Shown piece by piece: positions 18,165 through 27,160 of a DNA stretch of 64,000 nt (its first letter is position 1; each line of letters starts with the position of its first letter). Origin of the DNA: Brevibacterium zhoupengii (GTDB taxonomy: Bacteria; Actinomycetota; Actinomycetes; Actinomycetales; Brevibacteriaceae); NCBI RefSeq assembly GCF_021117425.1, contig NZ_CP088298.1, positions 434,001 to 498,000 on the forward strand, given 5' to 3'. The notes beneath the pieces were generated by a model. That model saw nothing but the letters and a program-made list of their open reading frames with translations. It had not been told where the DNA came from and did no database searches. The position numbers were made by a program, and so were the translations under genes.

Positions 18165-19334
18165 ATGAATCTGCTCGCGAACCAGAGCCTCGAACACGTC
18201 CCGGCGCCCCCCGCTGATGGCAAGCTCCGCCACTTCGAAGATTCGGACAATGTCGCGGCAGTCATCCCTACCGATCGTCGTTCCAACCACGCCCCGTCGA
18301 TACTGGCGCTGAGCAACGGCGGATTGCTTGCGGCCTGGTTCGGCGGCAGCGATGAGGGCAATAGGGACATCGACGTGCTCGTTTCTCGATTCGATTCGAG
18401 CACTGCCACATGGTCTGCTTCTGCGGCTGTCACTCACGACGAGATCCGCTCCGATCAGAACCCGGGTTTGTTCGAGGCCCCCGACGGTCAGATCTGGCTC
18501 GTCTACACCTCTCAGCTGTCGCGGCAGTCAGGTGTGCCGGAGACATTCAACCTGCAGCACACCTCGGTAGTGAAGGTGATCCGTTCAGCTGATGGCGGCG
18601 CAACCTGGTGTCAGCCGGCGACGCTGTTCGACGCTGAGGGAACATTCTGCCGCCAGCCGATCCAGGTCCTCAGCGACGGCAGATGGGTTCATCCTCAATG
18701 GCTGTGTTTCGATGACGATTCGAAGAATGGCTCGGACCAGCCGGTTCTTCAGATCTCCGAGGACGAGGGCGGTGGCTGGCGCCGGATTGATTTCCCCGAG
18801 GCCGGCGGCAGGGTCCATCCCAATATCGTCGAGCTGGAGCCCGGACGCCTGGTCTGCCTGTTCCGCTCGCGCTTCGCCGACTGGGTCTACATCAGCAGAT
18901 CCGAAGACGGAGGCGAGACCTGGACCGAGCCAGAGGCAACCGATGTGCCGAATAACAATGCCGGTCTCAGCGCATTCCTGCTGCCTTCTGGAATGTTGGC
19001 TCTGGTCTCGAACGAGCACCAGGTCACTCGCGAGCCCGCGGAAGTGGTGTGGCCCTACGAGCGGATGAGGATAGTCATCGCCGTCTCCAACGACGAAGGT
19101 CGCACCTGGCCGGTGCGCCGGGTCATCGAGCCCGGCGATGGGTTCACCGGCTCCGGTAATCTTCGCAGCAACCGCCGTCAGGAGTACCCGCACGGAATCG
19201 TTGACGCCGATGGGCTTATCCACGTCGTCTACACGTACAGTTCGCGTCGAGCAGTCAGGCATGTTGTCTTCTCTGAGGACTGGATCTCGGGAGTCGAGGA
19301 CCAAGTCCATACCGACTGCAAGCTCTGGGGCTGA
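18165..19334 (+). CDS. sialidase-fold Asp-box (BNR) protein, cytoplasmic
   Basis: 389-aa six-bladed propeller candidate. Asp boxes are visible at residues 141-148 (SADGGATW), 198-205 (SEDEGGGW, degenerate), 246-253 (SEDGGETW) and 308-315 (SNDEGRTW). The N-terminus RRSNHAPSILALSNGGLLAAWFGG corresponds to the first catalytic-Arg region of sialidases. No signal peptide is present, so it acts in the cytoplasm, on an imported compound. It follows the Nramp-like transporter by 49 bp. Enzymes of this BNR_2 group are usually annotated exo-alpha-sialidase, but no sialic-acid genes are here; hydrolysis or lysis of a glycosidic uronic-acid compound is equally possible. Confidence 0.85.
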   Translation: MNLLANQSLEHVPAPPADGKLRHFEDSDNVAAVIPTDRRSNHAPSILALSNGGLLAAWFGGSDEGNRDIDVLVSRFDSSTATWSASAAVTHDEIRSDQNPGLFEAPDGQIWLVYTSQLSRQSGVPETFNLQHTSVVKVIRSADGGATWCQPATLFDAEGTFCRQPIQVLSDGRWVHPQWLCFDDDSKNGSDQPVLQISEDEGGGWRRIDFPEAGGRVHPNIVELEPGRLVCLFRSRFADWVYISRSEDGGETWTEPEATDVPNNNAGLSAFLLPSGMLALVSNEHQVTREPAEVVWPYERMRIVIAVSNDEGRTWPVRRVIEPGDGFTGSGNLRSNRRQEYPHGIVDADGLIHVVYTYSSRRAVRHVVFSEDWISGVEDQVHTDCKLWG

Positions 19335-19365
19335 CCCCATCTGGAATGTCAGTGATCGAGTTGTT

Positions 19366-20148
19366 CTAGCTGTGGGCCATGCCCATGTCGTCGACGGTGA
19401 CCACGCGGATGCCGCGGGATTCGAATGCCTTGATCTGCTCAGCGTCAGCTGTGTCATCGGTCACGAGTGTCCACCCATTGCCCAGGTCTGCCCAGGCATG
19501 GAAGGGGCGTTGGCCCAGCTTGGCCGAATGGGCGACGACGAAGACGTGGGTGGCTCGTCGGCTCATGAGCTCTTTGAGACGAACCTGTTCTGCTGTGGCC
19601 TCGCATACGCCGTCTTCGGCGGTGACGGCATCTGCGCCGAGGAAAGCGAAGTCGAAGGTGAACTTCTCCAGCCCGACTTCGGTGATCGGGCCGATGAAGC
19701 CCTGGCTGATCGATCGGTACCGGCCGCCGAGGAGGGTGAACTCGACGCCCTCCGCGCCCGTCATCTGCTGCAGCGAGGTGAGCCCTGTGGACACAACCGA
19801 AAGGGGAGTCGTCTCGCGTAGTGCACGTGCGATCTGCGCAGTCGTGCTGCCCGCGTCGAGGAGGACATGTGATCCCGCTGGTACCTGCTGCGCGCACCAC
19901 GCGCCGAGCGCCCGTTTGATTTCGGGTGCCTCGTGGGAGCGTTCGTCCAGAGTGCTCTCGGCCTCGGCGGGGACGGCGATGACACCGCCGTAGGTACGTG
20001 CGAGATCTCCTGAGTCGGTGAGTCGCGCGAGGTCACGCCGGATCGTCGAAGCGGTGACACCGAGCATCTCCGACAGAGTCTCGACACTCATCTCACCCTG
20101 CGCCCGGACACGCTGGATGATCTCCTCGCGCCTATCGCCTGCGTTCAT
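19366..20148 (-). CDS. DeoR-family transcriptional repressor
   Basis: 260 aa. N-terminal DeoR helix-turn-helix RREEIIQRVRAQGEMSVETLSEMLGVTASTIRRDLARLTDSGDLARTYGG, then the sensor domain with SHVLLDAGSTTAQIARAL (phosphosugar-binding GSTT loop), SVVSTGLTSLQ, FLGADAVTAEDGVCE and HSAKLGQRPF. Such repressors sense sugar phosphates. ATG at 20148, with a GTG three bases upstream as an alternative. It lies in the middle of the sugar-acid cluster and is the best candidate to bind the 17-bp motif found at 16607, 22657, 22678, 27325 and 27347. Confidence 0.93.
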   Translation of the reverse strand: MNAGDRREEIIQRVRAQGEMSVETLSEMLGVTASTIRRDLARLTDSGDLARTYGGVIAVPAEAESTLDERSHEAPEIKRALGAWCAQQVPAGSHVLLDAGSTTAQIARALRETTPLSVVSTGLTSLQQMTGAEGVEFTLLGGRYRSISQGFIGPITEVGLEKFTFDFAFLGADAVTAEDGVCEATAEQVRLKELMSRRATHVFVVAHSAKLGQRPFHAWADLGNGWTLVTDDTADAEQIKAFESRGIRVVTVDDMGMAHS

Positions 20149-20318
20149 CACTCTCCGATGTCTGCTGTCAGTGGTCGAATCCTGCCGCCCTCCGATGGGC
20201 GGCTCTTAGCCGTGCGGCCACTGTATCGCGATTGATCACGACTGGTTGAATCCCTGTCCAGCGGCCAGCGACGGGTCCAGTGCTCGTGAGTGCGCTGCAA
20301 TCGTGGAGTTGACCCGGT

Positions 20319-22610
20319 TCAAACTGCAGCCAGAGCGGCTGCCTGTCGCATGGCTTCACTCATGCTTTCCGTGTCGACCTTGCCGGAGCCGGCGATGTCG
20401 AATGCCGTTCCGTGGTCGACGGAGGTGCGGATCACTGGCAATCCGACAGTGATGTTGACCCCGGCGTCGATGCCGAGGACCTTGATCGGCCCATGCCCCT
20501 GATCGTGGTACATCGCGACGATCAGGTCGTAGTCGCCGCGTCCAGCGAGGAAGAAGGCGGTATCGGCCGAGAGCGGGCCGACCGCGTCGATCCCATCGGC
20601 CTTGAGCGTAGTGATGGCTGGAGTGATCTTCTCCGCTTCCTCGCCGTAGCCGAAGAGTCCGTTCTCACCGGCGTGCGGATTGATCGCGCAGACTCCGATA
20701 TGGGGGCGTTCGATTCCTGCCCTGATGAGAGCGTCGTTCCCGCGACGGACCGTGCGCTCAACCAGGCCCGGTTCGATCTTAGCCACGGCGTCGATGAGGC
20801 CGATGTGGGTCGTCACGTGAATGACTCGCAGCTTGGGCGAGGAGAGCATCATCGAGACCTCCTCGGTCCCGGTCAGAGCGGCCAGCATCTCGGTGTGCCC
20901 GGGGTACTGGTGGCCGGCAGAATGCAGCGCTTCCTTGTTCAGCGGTGCTGTGCAGATTGCCTGGACCTCACCGGACATGGCCAGCTGCGATGCTCGTTCG
21001 ATGTAGCGGAACGCAGCGTCGCCGGCAGTGTCGGACAACTGGCCCCACGCCAGATCCGCGGGCAGCAGATCGAGGTCGATGACGTCGATGGTGTCTGAGG
21101 AGTCCTCAGCCGCAGCTGGGGAGTCGATGACGCGGATCGACGCATCGACCCCGAGAATCTCAGCGGCCTGTTTGAGCCGAGCTGCATCGCCGATGACGAC
21201 GGGCCGAGCCACTTCGAGCACTGTGGGGTCGAGGCAGGCGGCGACGCAGATCTCGGGACCGACTCCGGCTCCGTCGCCCATGGTCACTGCGACTGTGGGG
21301 CGCGATGTCATTCGTTCTCCTTTGTGGTTCGCGAGGGTGTTCGCGGTGATCGGGGTGGCCGCTGTCCCGTGGGTCAGTGACTCGTGGATGAGGGTGAGGG
21401 AATCGTCGTCTCCCTGGCCGCCGGGTCGTGTGACGACACGGCTGAGCTCAATGAGTTCGCCAGCCCTCGCCGAGGTGGTTCTCACCTGAGAAAGGACCGC
21501 GCCCGGGTGGATCTCCCGAATGGTTTCGATCTCCTCGACGCCGAGGCGGTTGAGGAGTGCGCGTGCTGTCTCGCCTCCCGTGGCGCCCAGGTGGACCGGT
21601 CCGATATCTGTGAGTGACAACGCAACGAGTTCGGCTAAGAGGCCCGGCAACGGCCGCGGGTCGAGGGAATCTCCGGTGTCCGTGAGTCGAATGACGAGAC
21701 CGCCGTCTGTGAGTCGCTTCCGGATCACTGCGGAGGTGGCACGCAAGTCGTCGGAGTTCTCGTTCCAGGCTGAGACCTCGATAGCCGGGATGTCGAGGAC
21801 GTCGATGTGTGCGTGGGCGAGCAGGTGAGCGACCTGATCGTCGATGCGATCTGCCGCTGTGCCGAGAATGAAGAGAACCGGAGTGTTCGATGCAGCGGGC
21901 CGTTCGATGAGAGTGGCGATGGGCCTCTGGGGTCGAGCCTCGCCGATGACGCGGGCCAGTGCCGCGGAACCGACGACAGTGGCACCGATCGATGCTGCAA
22001 GGGTGCTGATCTGTTCTAGGTCATCCACGGTTTCGGCGTCGGCTGTGACGAGGCGGCTGGATCGGAATCGGTCGATCAGTTCACGGGCAGTGCTCGTGCG
22101 CAGAACGTCCAGTCGCAGGCGAGTTGGTGCTTCGGGGCAAAGGCTGCTGAGATCCTCCGGGGCTGAGGTGTCCTCAATGCTCCAGGCACGAGTCTCTGCA
22201 AGTCGAATACCGTCGACATAGGGGACGCCATCGACAACGGTTCGATTGTGCTGGGGGAGGGCGGGGGCGAAGATGACCGGTCCGCTTGTGTTCTCCAGCG
22301 CCGCCGACAGATGCGCTTTGATGTTGCCGCGCAGCAGCGAGTCAATCTTGATGACGGTGGTCTGATTCTCGGTCCGCAATGTCTGCAGTGCTGAGCGTGT
22401 GCGTTCCGCGGCGATCGTGTGACAGAGATAGCGGCAGTCGAGGTCGACGGCGACATCCTGTGAAGCGGACTTCGTGTTTTCGGTTGCGACCGGCCGTCCC
22501 TCCACGTCGGTGAGGAGGATACGGACGGAGGTTCCGAGGGTTGCTGCGGCCTCTGCTGCTCCGCTGAGGTCATCGGCAAGGATGAGCATGCCGGGGTCGC
22601 GTGTGGGCAT
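20319..22610 (-). CDS. fusion: four-carbon acid sugar kinase (DUF1537) + PdxA2-type 4-phospho-acid dehydrogenase
   Basis: 763-aa single ORF. Residues 1-~410: DUF1537 kinase, with GMLILADDLSGAAEAA, VIKIDSLLRGNI, APALPQHNRTVVDGVPYVDG and the nucleotide-side GATGGETARALL. Residues 434-763: PdxA family dehydrogenase, with VAVTMGDGAGVGPEI, YPGHTEMLA, INPHAGENGLFG and AMYHDQGHGPIKVLG (three metal-binding His). In characterised pathways the kinase phosphorylates erythronate or threonate, and PdxA2 oxidises and decarboxylates the 4-phosphate to DHAP. Normally two genes; here no stop separates them, although the junction contains a full ribosome-binding site and ATG (21311). ATG at 22610 follows AAAGGAG. 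Confidence 0.92.
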   Translation of the reverse strand: MPTRDPGMLILADDLSGAAEAAATLGTSVRILLTDVEGRPVATENTKSASQDVAVDLDCRYLCHTIAAERTRSALQTLRTENQTTVIKIDSLLRGNIKAHLSAALENTSGPVIFAPALPQHNRTVVDGVPYVDGIRLAETRAWSIEDTSAPEDLSSLCPEAPTRLRLDVLRTSTARELIDRFRSSRLVTADAETVDDLEQISTLAASIGATVVGSAALARVIGEARPQRPIATLIERPAASNTPVLFILGTAADRIDDQVAHLLAHAHIDVLDIPAIEVSAWNENSDDLRATSAVIRKRLTDGGLVIRLTDTGDSLDPRPLPGLLAELVALSLTDIGPVHLGATGGETARALLNRLGVEEIETIREIHPGAVLSQVRTTSARAGELIELSRVVTRPGGQGDDDSLTLIHESLTHGTAATPITANTLANHKGERMTSRPTVAVTMGDGAGVGPEICVAACLDPTVLEVARPVVIGDAARLKQAAEILGVDASIRVIDSPAAAEDSSDTIDVIDLDLLPADLAWGQLSDTAGDAAFRYIERASQLAMSGEVQAICTAPLNKEALHSAGHQYPGHTEMLAALTGTEEVSMMLSSPKLRVIHVTTHIGLIDAVAKIEPGLVERTVRRGNDALIRAGIERPHIGVCAINPHAGENGLFGYGEEAEKITPAITTLKADGIDAVGPLSADTAFFLAGRGDYDLIVAMYHDQGHGPIKVLGIDAGVNITVGLPVIRTSVDHGTAFDIAGSGKVDTESMSEAMRQAAALAAV
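21312..21325 (-). promoter_or_regulatory. internal Shine-Dalgarno and restart for the PdxA2 part
   Basis: On the minus strand AAAGGAGAACGA directly precedes an in-frame ATG (21311-21309) at the start of the PdxA2 domain (MTSRPTVAVTMGDG). It is as strong as the ribosome-binding site of the whole gene, so a separate 330-aa PdxA2 may be made from the same mRNA. Confidence 0.65.
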
Positions 22611-22656
22611 GGCACTCCTTTGCGTCCGATCTGGCTGGAGTTCCAGATTGTCATGA

Positions 22657-22694
22657 GTGCGCGAAATGCGCAACTCGTTGCACGTTGCGCGCAT
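22657..22694. promoter_or_regulatory. paired DeoR-type operator candidates, sites 2 and 3
   Basis: GTGCGCGAAATGCGCAA (22657-22673) and, in reverse orientation, ATGCGCGCAACGTGCAA (22678-22694). Starts are 21 bp apart, about two helical turns. They lie in the 140-bp region between the divergent kinase-PdxA2 and aldo/keto reductase genes and match site 1 at 16607. Confidence 0.68.
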
Positions 22695-22750
22695 AAATGA
22701 GATGATGCTGTTGATTTGGATCGCATCATTCACTCGACGAGGAGCACCGT

Positions 22751-23731
22751 ATGACAGCAGACAAGAGCCTCCCACTAGAGGGTGTTTCCGTCGGATTGTC
22801 GCCGCTGGTATTAGGCACCATGACCTTCGGAGACACCGTCCCGCAGGCGACCGCACACGAAGTGATCGAGGCAGCGCTGGATGCGGGCATCACCGGAATC
22901 GATACCGCCAACGGCTACGCGAAGTCGGCCACCGAAGGCCTCATCTCACCGTTGGTGAAAAAGCATCGTGAAAAGATCGTGCTGGCGACGAAGGCAGGAA
23001 TGCCCCACGCCGACGCCGGTGACAATTCGCCGCTCTCGGCGGTAGGACTGCGGGCCAGCGTCGAGGGGTCATTACGTCGTCTCGATGTCGACACCATCGA
23101 TCTCTACTACCTGCACCAGCCGGACCGGTCTGCGGGCCTCTCGGAAACCATGGGCACTGTGGCGCAGCTGCATTCTGAGGGCAAAATCAAGGCCCTGGGC
23201 ATCTCAAACTTCGCTGCCTGGCAAGCCGTGGACGTCATTGCGGCCGCGGATGTTGCCGGTGCACCGCGGCCCGTGATCGCCCAGAATGTGTACAGTGTTC
23301 TCGCCCGTCAGATCGAGGACGAATGGCTCGAATGCGGGGCGGCCCACGGTATCGCGACGATGGCCTACAACCCACTTGCCGGTGGACTACTGGCCCGCCG
23401 GCCATCCACCGACGGCACCCCGGACCGCTTCACAGGCTCGGTTCTGGCGCAGATGTACTCGCAGCGGTACCTCTCTGACTCGGTGCTGACCGTGGTCGAA
23501 GCTTTCGCCGCCGTCGCCGATGATGCTGGCATCCCGCAGCCCGAACTGGCTCTTCGGTGGGTAGCCGGAGCGCAGGGGATCGACTCGCTGCTGCTGGGCG
23601 CCAGCCGCGTCTCTCAGCTGGAGGCGAACATCGCCGCCGTGGCCAAGGGGCCTCTGCCCGAAGATGTTCTCGCAGCGATCGACGCCGCCACGGTTTCGGT
23701 ACGCGGTTCGCAGCCGAAGTACAACCGCTGA
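22751..23731 (+). CDS. aldo/keto reductase
   Basis: 326-aa (beta/alpha)8 NADPH oxidoreductase. Motifs: LGTMTFGDTVPQATAHEVIEAALDAGITGIDTANGYAKSATEGLI (catalytic Asp and Tyr), IVLATKAG (Lys), DLYYLHQPD (His), GISNFAAWQ and, near the end, GIDSLLLGASRVSQLEANI for cofactor. GAGGAG precedes the ATG. It is divergent from the kinase-PdxA2 gene and followed by the DapA-like lyase 32 bp later, so probably an operon. Role: reversible oxidation of an aldose or reduction of an aldehyde in the sugar-acid route (inference). Confidence 0.92.
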   Translation: MTADKSLPLEGVSVGLSPLVLGTMTFGDTVPQATAHEVIEAALDAGITGIDTANGYAKSATEGLISPLVKKHREKIVLATKAGMPHADAGDNSPLSAVGLRASVEGSLRRLDVDTIDLYYLHQPDRSAGLSETMGTVAQLHSEGKIKALGISNFAAWQAVDVIAAADVAGAPRPVIAQNVYSVLARQIEDEWLECGAAHGIATMAYNPLAGGLLARRPSTDGTPDRFTGSVLAQMYSQRYLSDSVLTVVEAFAAVADDAGIPQPELALRWVAGAQGIDSLLLGASRVSQLEANIAAVAKGPLPEDVLAAIDAATVSVRGSQPKYNR

Positions 23732-23763
23732 ACGCTAGTTACACCATTTCGAAGGGAAGACCC

Positions 23764-24657
23764 ATGTCCTCAATAAGAGGTATCCTCGCCGCAGCAGCCA
23801 CTCCGTTCGATGATGACGAACAGATCGTCGAATCGGCTCTGAGAACTCATGTGCGCCGTCAGTTGGACGCCGGTGTGCACGGCATCTTCGCGCTGGGCAC
23901 CAACGGAGAGTTCTACGCCCAGTCTGCGGCAGAGCGAGCCGAAGCCGCCCGGATGGTCATCGATGAGGTGGCTGGTCAGGTACCCGTCGTCATCGGTGCA
24001 GGTGCCGCGACAACCCGAGAGACCATCTCCATCTCCCAGGACGCGGCCGCAGCTGGAGCTGATGCGCTGTCCATCATCACCCCGTACTTCGCCGCGGCGT
24101 CGCAGACGGAGATCGCCAATCACTTCCGCGCAGTGGCGGAGTCCGTCGAGGTTCCGGTCATCGTCTACAACATCCCCGCACGAACCGGCAATGCCGTCGC
24201 ACCCGCAACTCTCGAAAAGCTCGCCGAGGTGGACAACATCACCGGAGTGAAGGACTCGAGCGGCAACTTCGACACGATCCTGCAGTACCTGGAGCGCACT
24301 GACCGCGACAGCTTCGACGTCATCTCCGGCAATGACTCACTCATCCTGTGGACGCTCATCGCTGGCGGCGCCGGGGGTATCAGCGGGATTGCAAACGTCT
24401 ATCCGAAGACCATGGCATCGATCTACGACCTCTTCGTCGCTGGAGACTCCGAGGGTGCGCGTGCCGCGCAGGACAGCATTCGCCCGATCCGTAACTGCCT
24501 GACGCTGGGCAATCCCAACACTGTGGTCAAGCACGCCGCGAACGTCCGCGAATTTGGACTCGGCCCCGCGCGGGCTCCATTCAACGCACTCTCCGAAGAG
24601 GCGAAGAAGCAGATCGCTGAAACCGTCACGGCTGATCTGGGGCGCGGACTGTCCTGA
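23764..24657 (+). CDS. DapA/NanA-family aldolase (dihydrodipicolinate synthase-like)
   Basis: 297 aa from ATG 23764, which follows AAGGGAAG; the longer ORF to 23557 overlaps the aldo/keto reductase. Class I aldolase TIM barrel: AAAATPFDDDE, GTNGEFYAQS (GTTGE-like carboxylate-binding loop), PVIVYNIPARTG (catalytic Tyr) and ITGVKDSSGN (Schiff-base Lys). A true DapA would be a biosynthetic gene elsewhere; in this catabolic operon it more likely cleaves a 2-keto-3-deoxy acid to pyruvate plus an aldehyde. NanA (sialic acid lyase) is an alternative given the BNR protein, but no NanE/NanK is present. Confidence 0.9.
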   Translation: MSSIRGILAAAATPFDDDEQIVESALRTHVRRQLDAGVHGIFALGTNGEFYAQSAAERAEAARMVIDEVAGQVPVVIGAGAATTRETISISQDAAAAGADALSIITPYFAAASQTEIANHFRAVAESVEVPVIVYNIPARTGNAVAPATLEKLAEVDNITGVKDSSGNFDTILQYLERTDRDSFDVISGNDSLILWTLIAGGAGGISGIANVYPKTMASIYDLFVAGDSEGARAAQDSIRPIRNCLTLGNPNTVVKHAANVREFGLGPARAPFNALSEEAKKQIAETVTADLGRGLS

Positions 24658-24690
24658 CACAGAAGCTGGCTGGGATCCCTGTCTGAGTCA

Positions 24691-24733
24691 CGCAAGGAGG
24701 GGCTGCACCGGTTCGGTGCAGCCCCTCCTTGCG
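24691..24733. terminator. very strong hairpin, 20-bp perfect stem
   Basis: 24691-24710 pairs perfectly with 24714-24733 around a 3-nt loop GTT. It separates the convergent aldolase (ends 24657) and 2-hydroxyacid dehydrogenase (ends 24744), so it can serve as a bidirectional terminator. Confidence 0.92.
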
Positions 24734-24743
24734 TGTTCGGAGA

Positions 24744-25688
24744 TCAGCGAACCGGGAAGTGGGGTTCCTTCCCCTGCAGTATCCGGACGACATCTTCGAC
24801 AGCCCAGGTGCCCATGTTCGCGTTCGCGATGTCCGAGTAAGCACCGATATGGGGAGTGGCGATGAGGTTCGGTGCCTGCAGCAGCGGATCGTCCACTGGT
24901 GGGGGCTCGGTGCCGAACGCGTCGAGTGCGGCGAAGGAAAGTCGACCATGGTGCAGCGCCGACGCCAGCGCGGCTTCATCGACCAATCCGCCACGGGCGG
25001 CGTTGATGAGCCCGGAACCGTGAGGCATTGATTCGATGTGTTCGGCAGACAGCAAGGGCTCTTCACCACCGGGCAGATGGAGGGTGAGGAAATTGGACTC
25101 CGCCACCACCTCGGCGAGGCTCTGCGGCCTTGCCCCCGCCTCGGCGATGGACTCGTCGGGGACGAACGGATCGTAGGCGTTGATCTGCAGACCAAAGCCA
25201 GCGGCTCGCTTGGCAACGGCACGGCCGATCCGGCCGAATCCGAGAATGCCCAGCTGCTTGCCGCTGAGCTCGGTGCCGAAGAAGACGTCCCAGTGACCAC
25301 CGCGCAGTGATTCCTCGGCCTCTCGAATACGCCTGGCGCCCATGAGCAGGAATCCCATTGTCAGATCAGCGACGGCATCGGCGTTAGCTCCAGGAGTGTT
25401 CACCACAGTCACCCCCGCGGCGGTGGCTGCGTCAAGGTCGATGTTGTCGACCCCAGCTCCGTGTTTGGCGACGACCTTGAGGTCGGGGCAGCCGGCGAAG
25501 ACCTCGGCGTCCATCCGGTCGAGTCCGACGAGCACCGCCTCTGCGCCGGCCAGGGCCTTGATGAGCTCCTGACCGGCCTTGGGATGGTTCTCGGTCCGAT
25601 GCTCAAGCTCAAGACCCAGGGATTCAGCTCGGGCACGGGGCGAATCCGATCGCTTGCCGAATGAAGGGGTGAGGACTCTCAGGCGCAT
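24744..25688 (-). CDS. D-isomer-specific 2-hydroxyacid dehydrogenase
   Basis: 314 aa. NAD-binding GILGFGRIGRAVAKRA, AKHGAGVDNID, INAARGGLVDEAAL (substrate Arg), LDAFGTEPPP (Glu) and ATPHIGAYS (catalytic His) are all present. Its ATG shares the A of the preceding stop (TAATG), so translation is coupled to the Nramp-like transporter. Length is short of SerA (no regulatory ACT domain), fitting a catabolic glyoxylate/hydroxypyruvate reductase-type enzyme. It probably reduces or oxidises a 2-hydroxy acid formed in the sugar-acid pathway. Confidence 0.92.
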   Translation of the reverse strand: MRLRVLTPSFGKRSDSPRARAESLGLELEHRTENHPKAGQELIKALAGAEAVLVGLDRMDAEVFAGCPDLKVVAKHGAGVDNIDLDAATAAGVTVVNTPGANADAVADLTMGFLLMGARRIREAEESLRGGHWDVFFGTELSGKQLGILGFGRIGRAVAKRAAGFGLQINAYDPFVPDESIAEAGARPQSLAEVVAESNFLTLHLPGGEEPLLSAEHIESMPHGSGLINAARGGLVDEAALASALHHGRLSFAALDAFGTEPPPVDDPLLQAPNLIATPHIGAYSDIANANMGTWAVEDVVRILQGKEPHFPVR

Positions 25689-27160
25689 TAGGCTCCGATC
25701 TCGATTCCGAAGGTCTCGAATATTGAATAGATACCCAGCAGGCCGATGGCCAGCGAGGCGAAGACGAGCATCACGGTGAAGAAGTTGTTGGACTTGAACT
25801 CGGCAGGGACTTCACGGGTGCGAAGGTACCAGACGGCGATGACGACCGCGACGAGGAAGACACCGCTGGCGACTCCACCGATCTGCACCATGATCACCGG
25901 GGACTGGATGATGAGGTAGCTCATCGCCCAGATGATGGGGAAGACGACGGTGAGGACGCGGATGATGCGAGTCCGGGTGCGCAGGTTCGTCCAGTCGAAG
26001 ACACCGAGGATGGATACGGTGTTCGCCCATAGCCTGGGAACGCTGGCCGAGGAAGCGATGAAGGTGGAGAACAGGACGGCGAATGCTCCGATGAGGAAGA
26101 TCCAGTGGCCGGGTTCGCCCATCACCGAGGAGTACATCGACGACAGGGTCGTGATCATCTCATTGCCTTCGGGGACGAGGTCCTGGGGGTGGAGGATTGC
26201 GGCGCCGATGACGTAGAAGGACATAGTGCAAACGGTCGAGACGATCCAGGAGACGAGGACGTCGGTGCGCATGACGGAGATCCAGCCGTGTGCACGACGC
26301 GCACGTTCCGCGGAGCCATCGTTGGGTCCGGTGTATCGGGCGTAGCCCTTCTCAAGGCACCAGTAGGTGTAGGTCGTCATCTCGTCAGCACCGACGCCGG
26401 TGATTCCGAACATTGCGACCGCGAAACCGAGCGTGCCCGCTGGGATCGCGAAGGTGAGACCTGTGGCGACGTCCGCCGATGAGTAAGCGAAGTCGGTGAA
26501 GGGCAGTGAGAGCGCGAGCCCGACCGTGGAGACGGTGAAGATAATGACGGCTGCGACGGAGAATTTCTCGACGATGCTGTACTTGTTCGTTACCAGCAGG
26601 GAGATGACGACGGCGAGGGAGACGATTGTCCAGAAGATGAGTGAAGGTGTCGACAGTGGTTCGCCGAAGACAGGGAGCATGATCGACAGGGCGGCGACGG
26701 CACCGCCGATGATGCCGCCGCGCTGGAGAACCTTCGCGAAGTCCATGAGGATCCACAGCAGATTGATCCACCCGGCTCTACCGATGAGTCGCGGCCCGAC
26801 GTGCCCATAGCCTTCAAGCGCGGGCTTGCCTGAGAGGATTGTCCATTGGGCGATCTCGAGCTGAACCCAGACCTTGACCGCGGTCGAGATGATGACAAGC
26901 CAGAGGAGGACGAAGCCTGCCTTGGCACCCAAAGCAGTCGTGGTGATGAGCTCACCGGAGCCGATGACCGCTGCCGAGATGACCAGACCGGGACCGAGGT
27001 ATCTGAGTTTTCCCGCGAACGTGGTGGGCGGCTCGAGCACGTCTGCCGGATCGAGATGATAGGGGTCGACATTGGGTGTGATTGCCGCTGAGACATCTGG
27101 TGCGTCTGCGGTAGGGCCGCCGTCGGAGGAATTTCCGTCAGCGGTGTGATTCGTAGTCAT
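25688..27160 (-). CDS. Nramp-fold transporter lacking the metal-binding motif (copy 2)
   Basis: 490 aa, 11-12 TM segments with a hydrophilic N-terminal tail of about 50 residues. LRYLGPGLVISAAVIGSGELITTTALGAKAGF is an Nramp first helix in which DPGN is replaced by GSGE (about residues 67-70); the sixth helix reads GITGVGADEMTTYTYWC, again without MPH. It is diverged from copy 1. AAGGAAG precedes the ATG. Two copies of the operator motif lie upstream. With the 2-HADH it forms a two-gene operon. Likely carries an organic anion or neutral solute rather than Mn/Fe (inference). Confidence 0.84.
   Translation of the reverse strand: MTTNHTADGNSSDGGPTADAPDVSAAITPNVDPYHLDPADVLEPPTTFAGKLRYLGPGLVISAAVIGSGELITTTALGAKAGFVLLWLVIISTAVKVWVQLEIAQWTILSGKPALEGYGHVGPRLIGRAGWINLLWILMDFAKVLQRGGIIGGAVAALSIMLPVFGEPLSTPSLIFWTIVSLAVVISLLVTNKYSIVEKFSVAAVIIFTVSTVGLALSLPFTDFAYSSADVATGLTFAIPAGTLGFAVAMFGITGVGADEMTTYTYWCLEKGYARYTGPNDGSAERARRAHGWISVMRTDVLVSWIVSTVCTMSFYVIGAAILHPQDLVPEGNEMITTLSSMYSSVMGEPGHWIFLIGAFAVLFSTFIASSASVPRLWANTVSILGVFDWTNLRTRTRIIRVLTVVFPIIWAMSYLIIQSPVIMVQIGGVASGVFLVAVVIAVWYLRTREVPAEFKSNNFFTVMLVFASLAIGLLGIYSIFETFGIEIGA

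Noticed and set aside
23764..24657. Lysine-biosynthesis DapA
   Set aside because: Context is catabolic with AKR, kinase and DeoR; a general aldolase is more likely.
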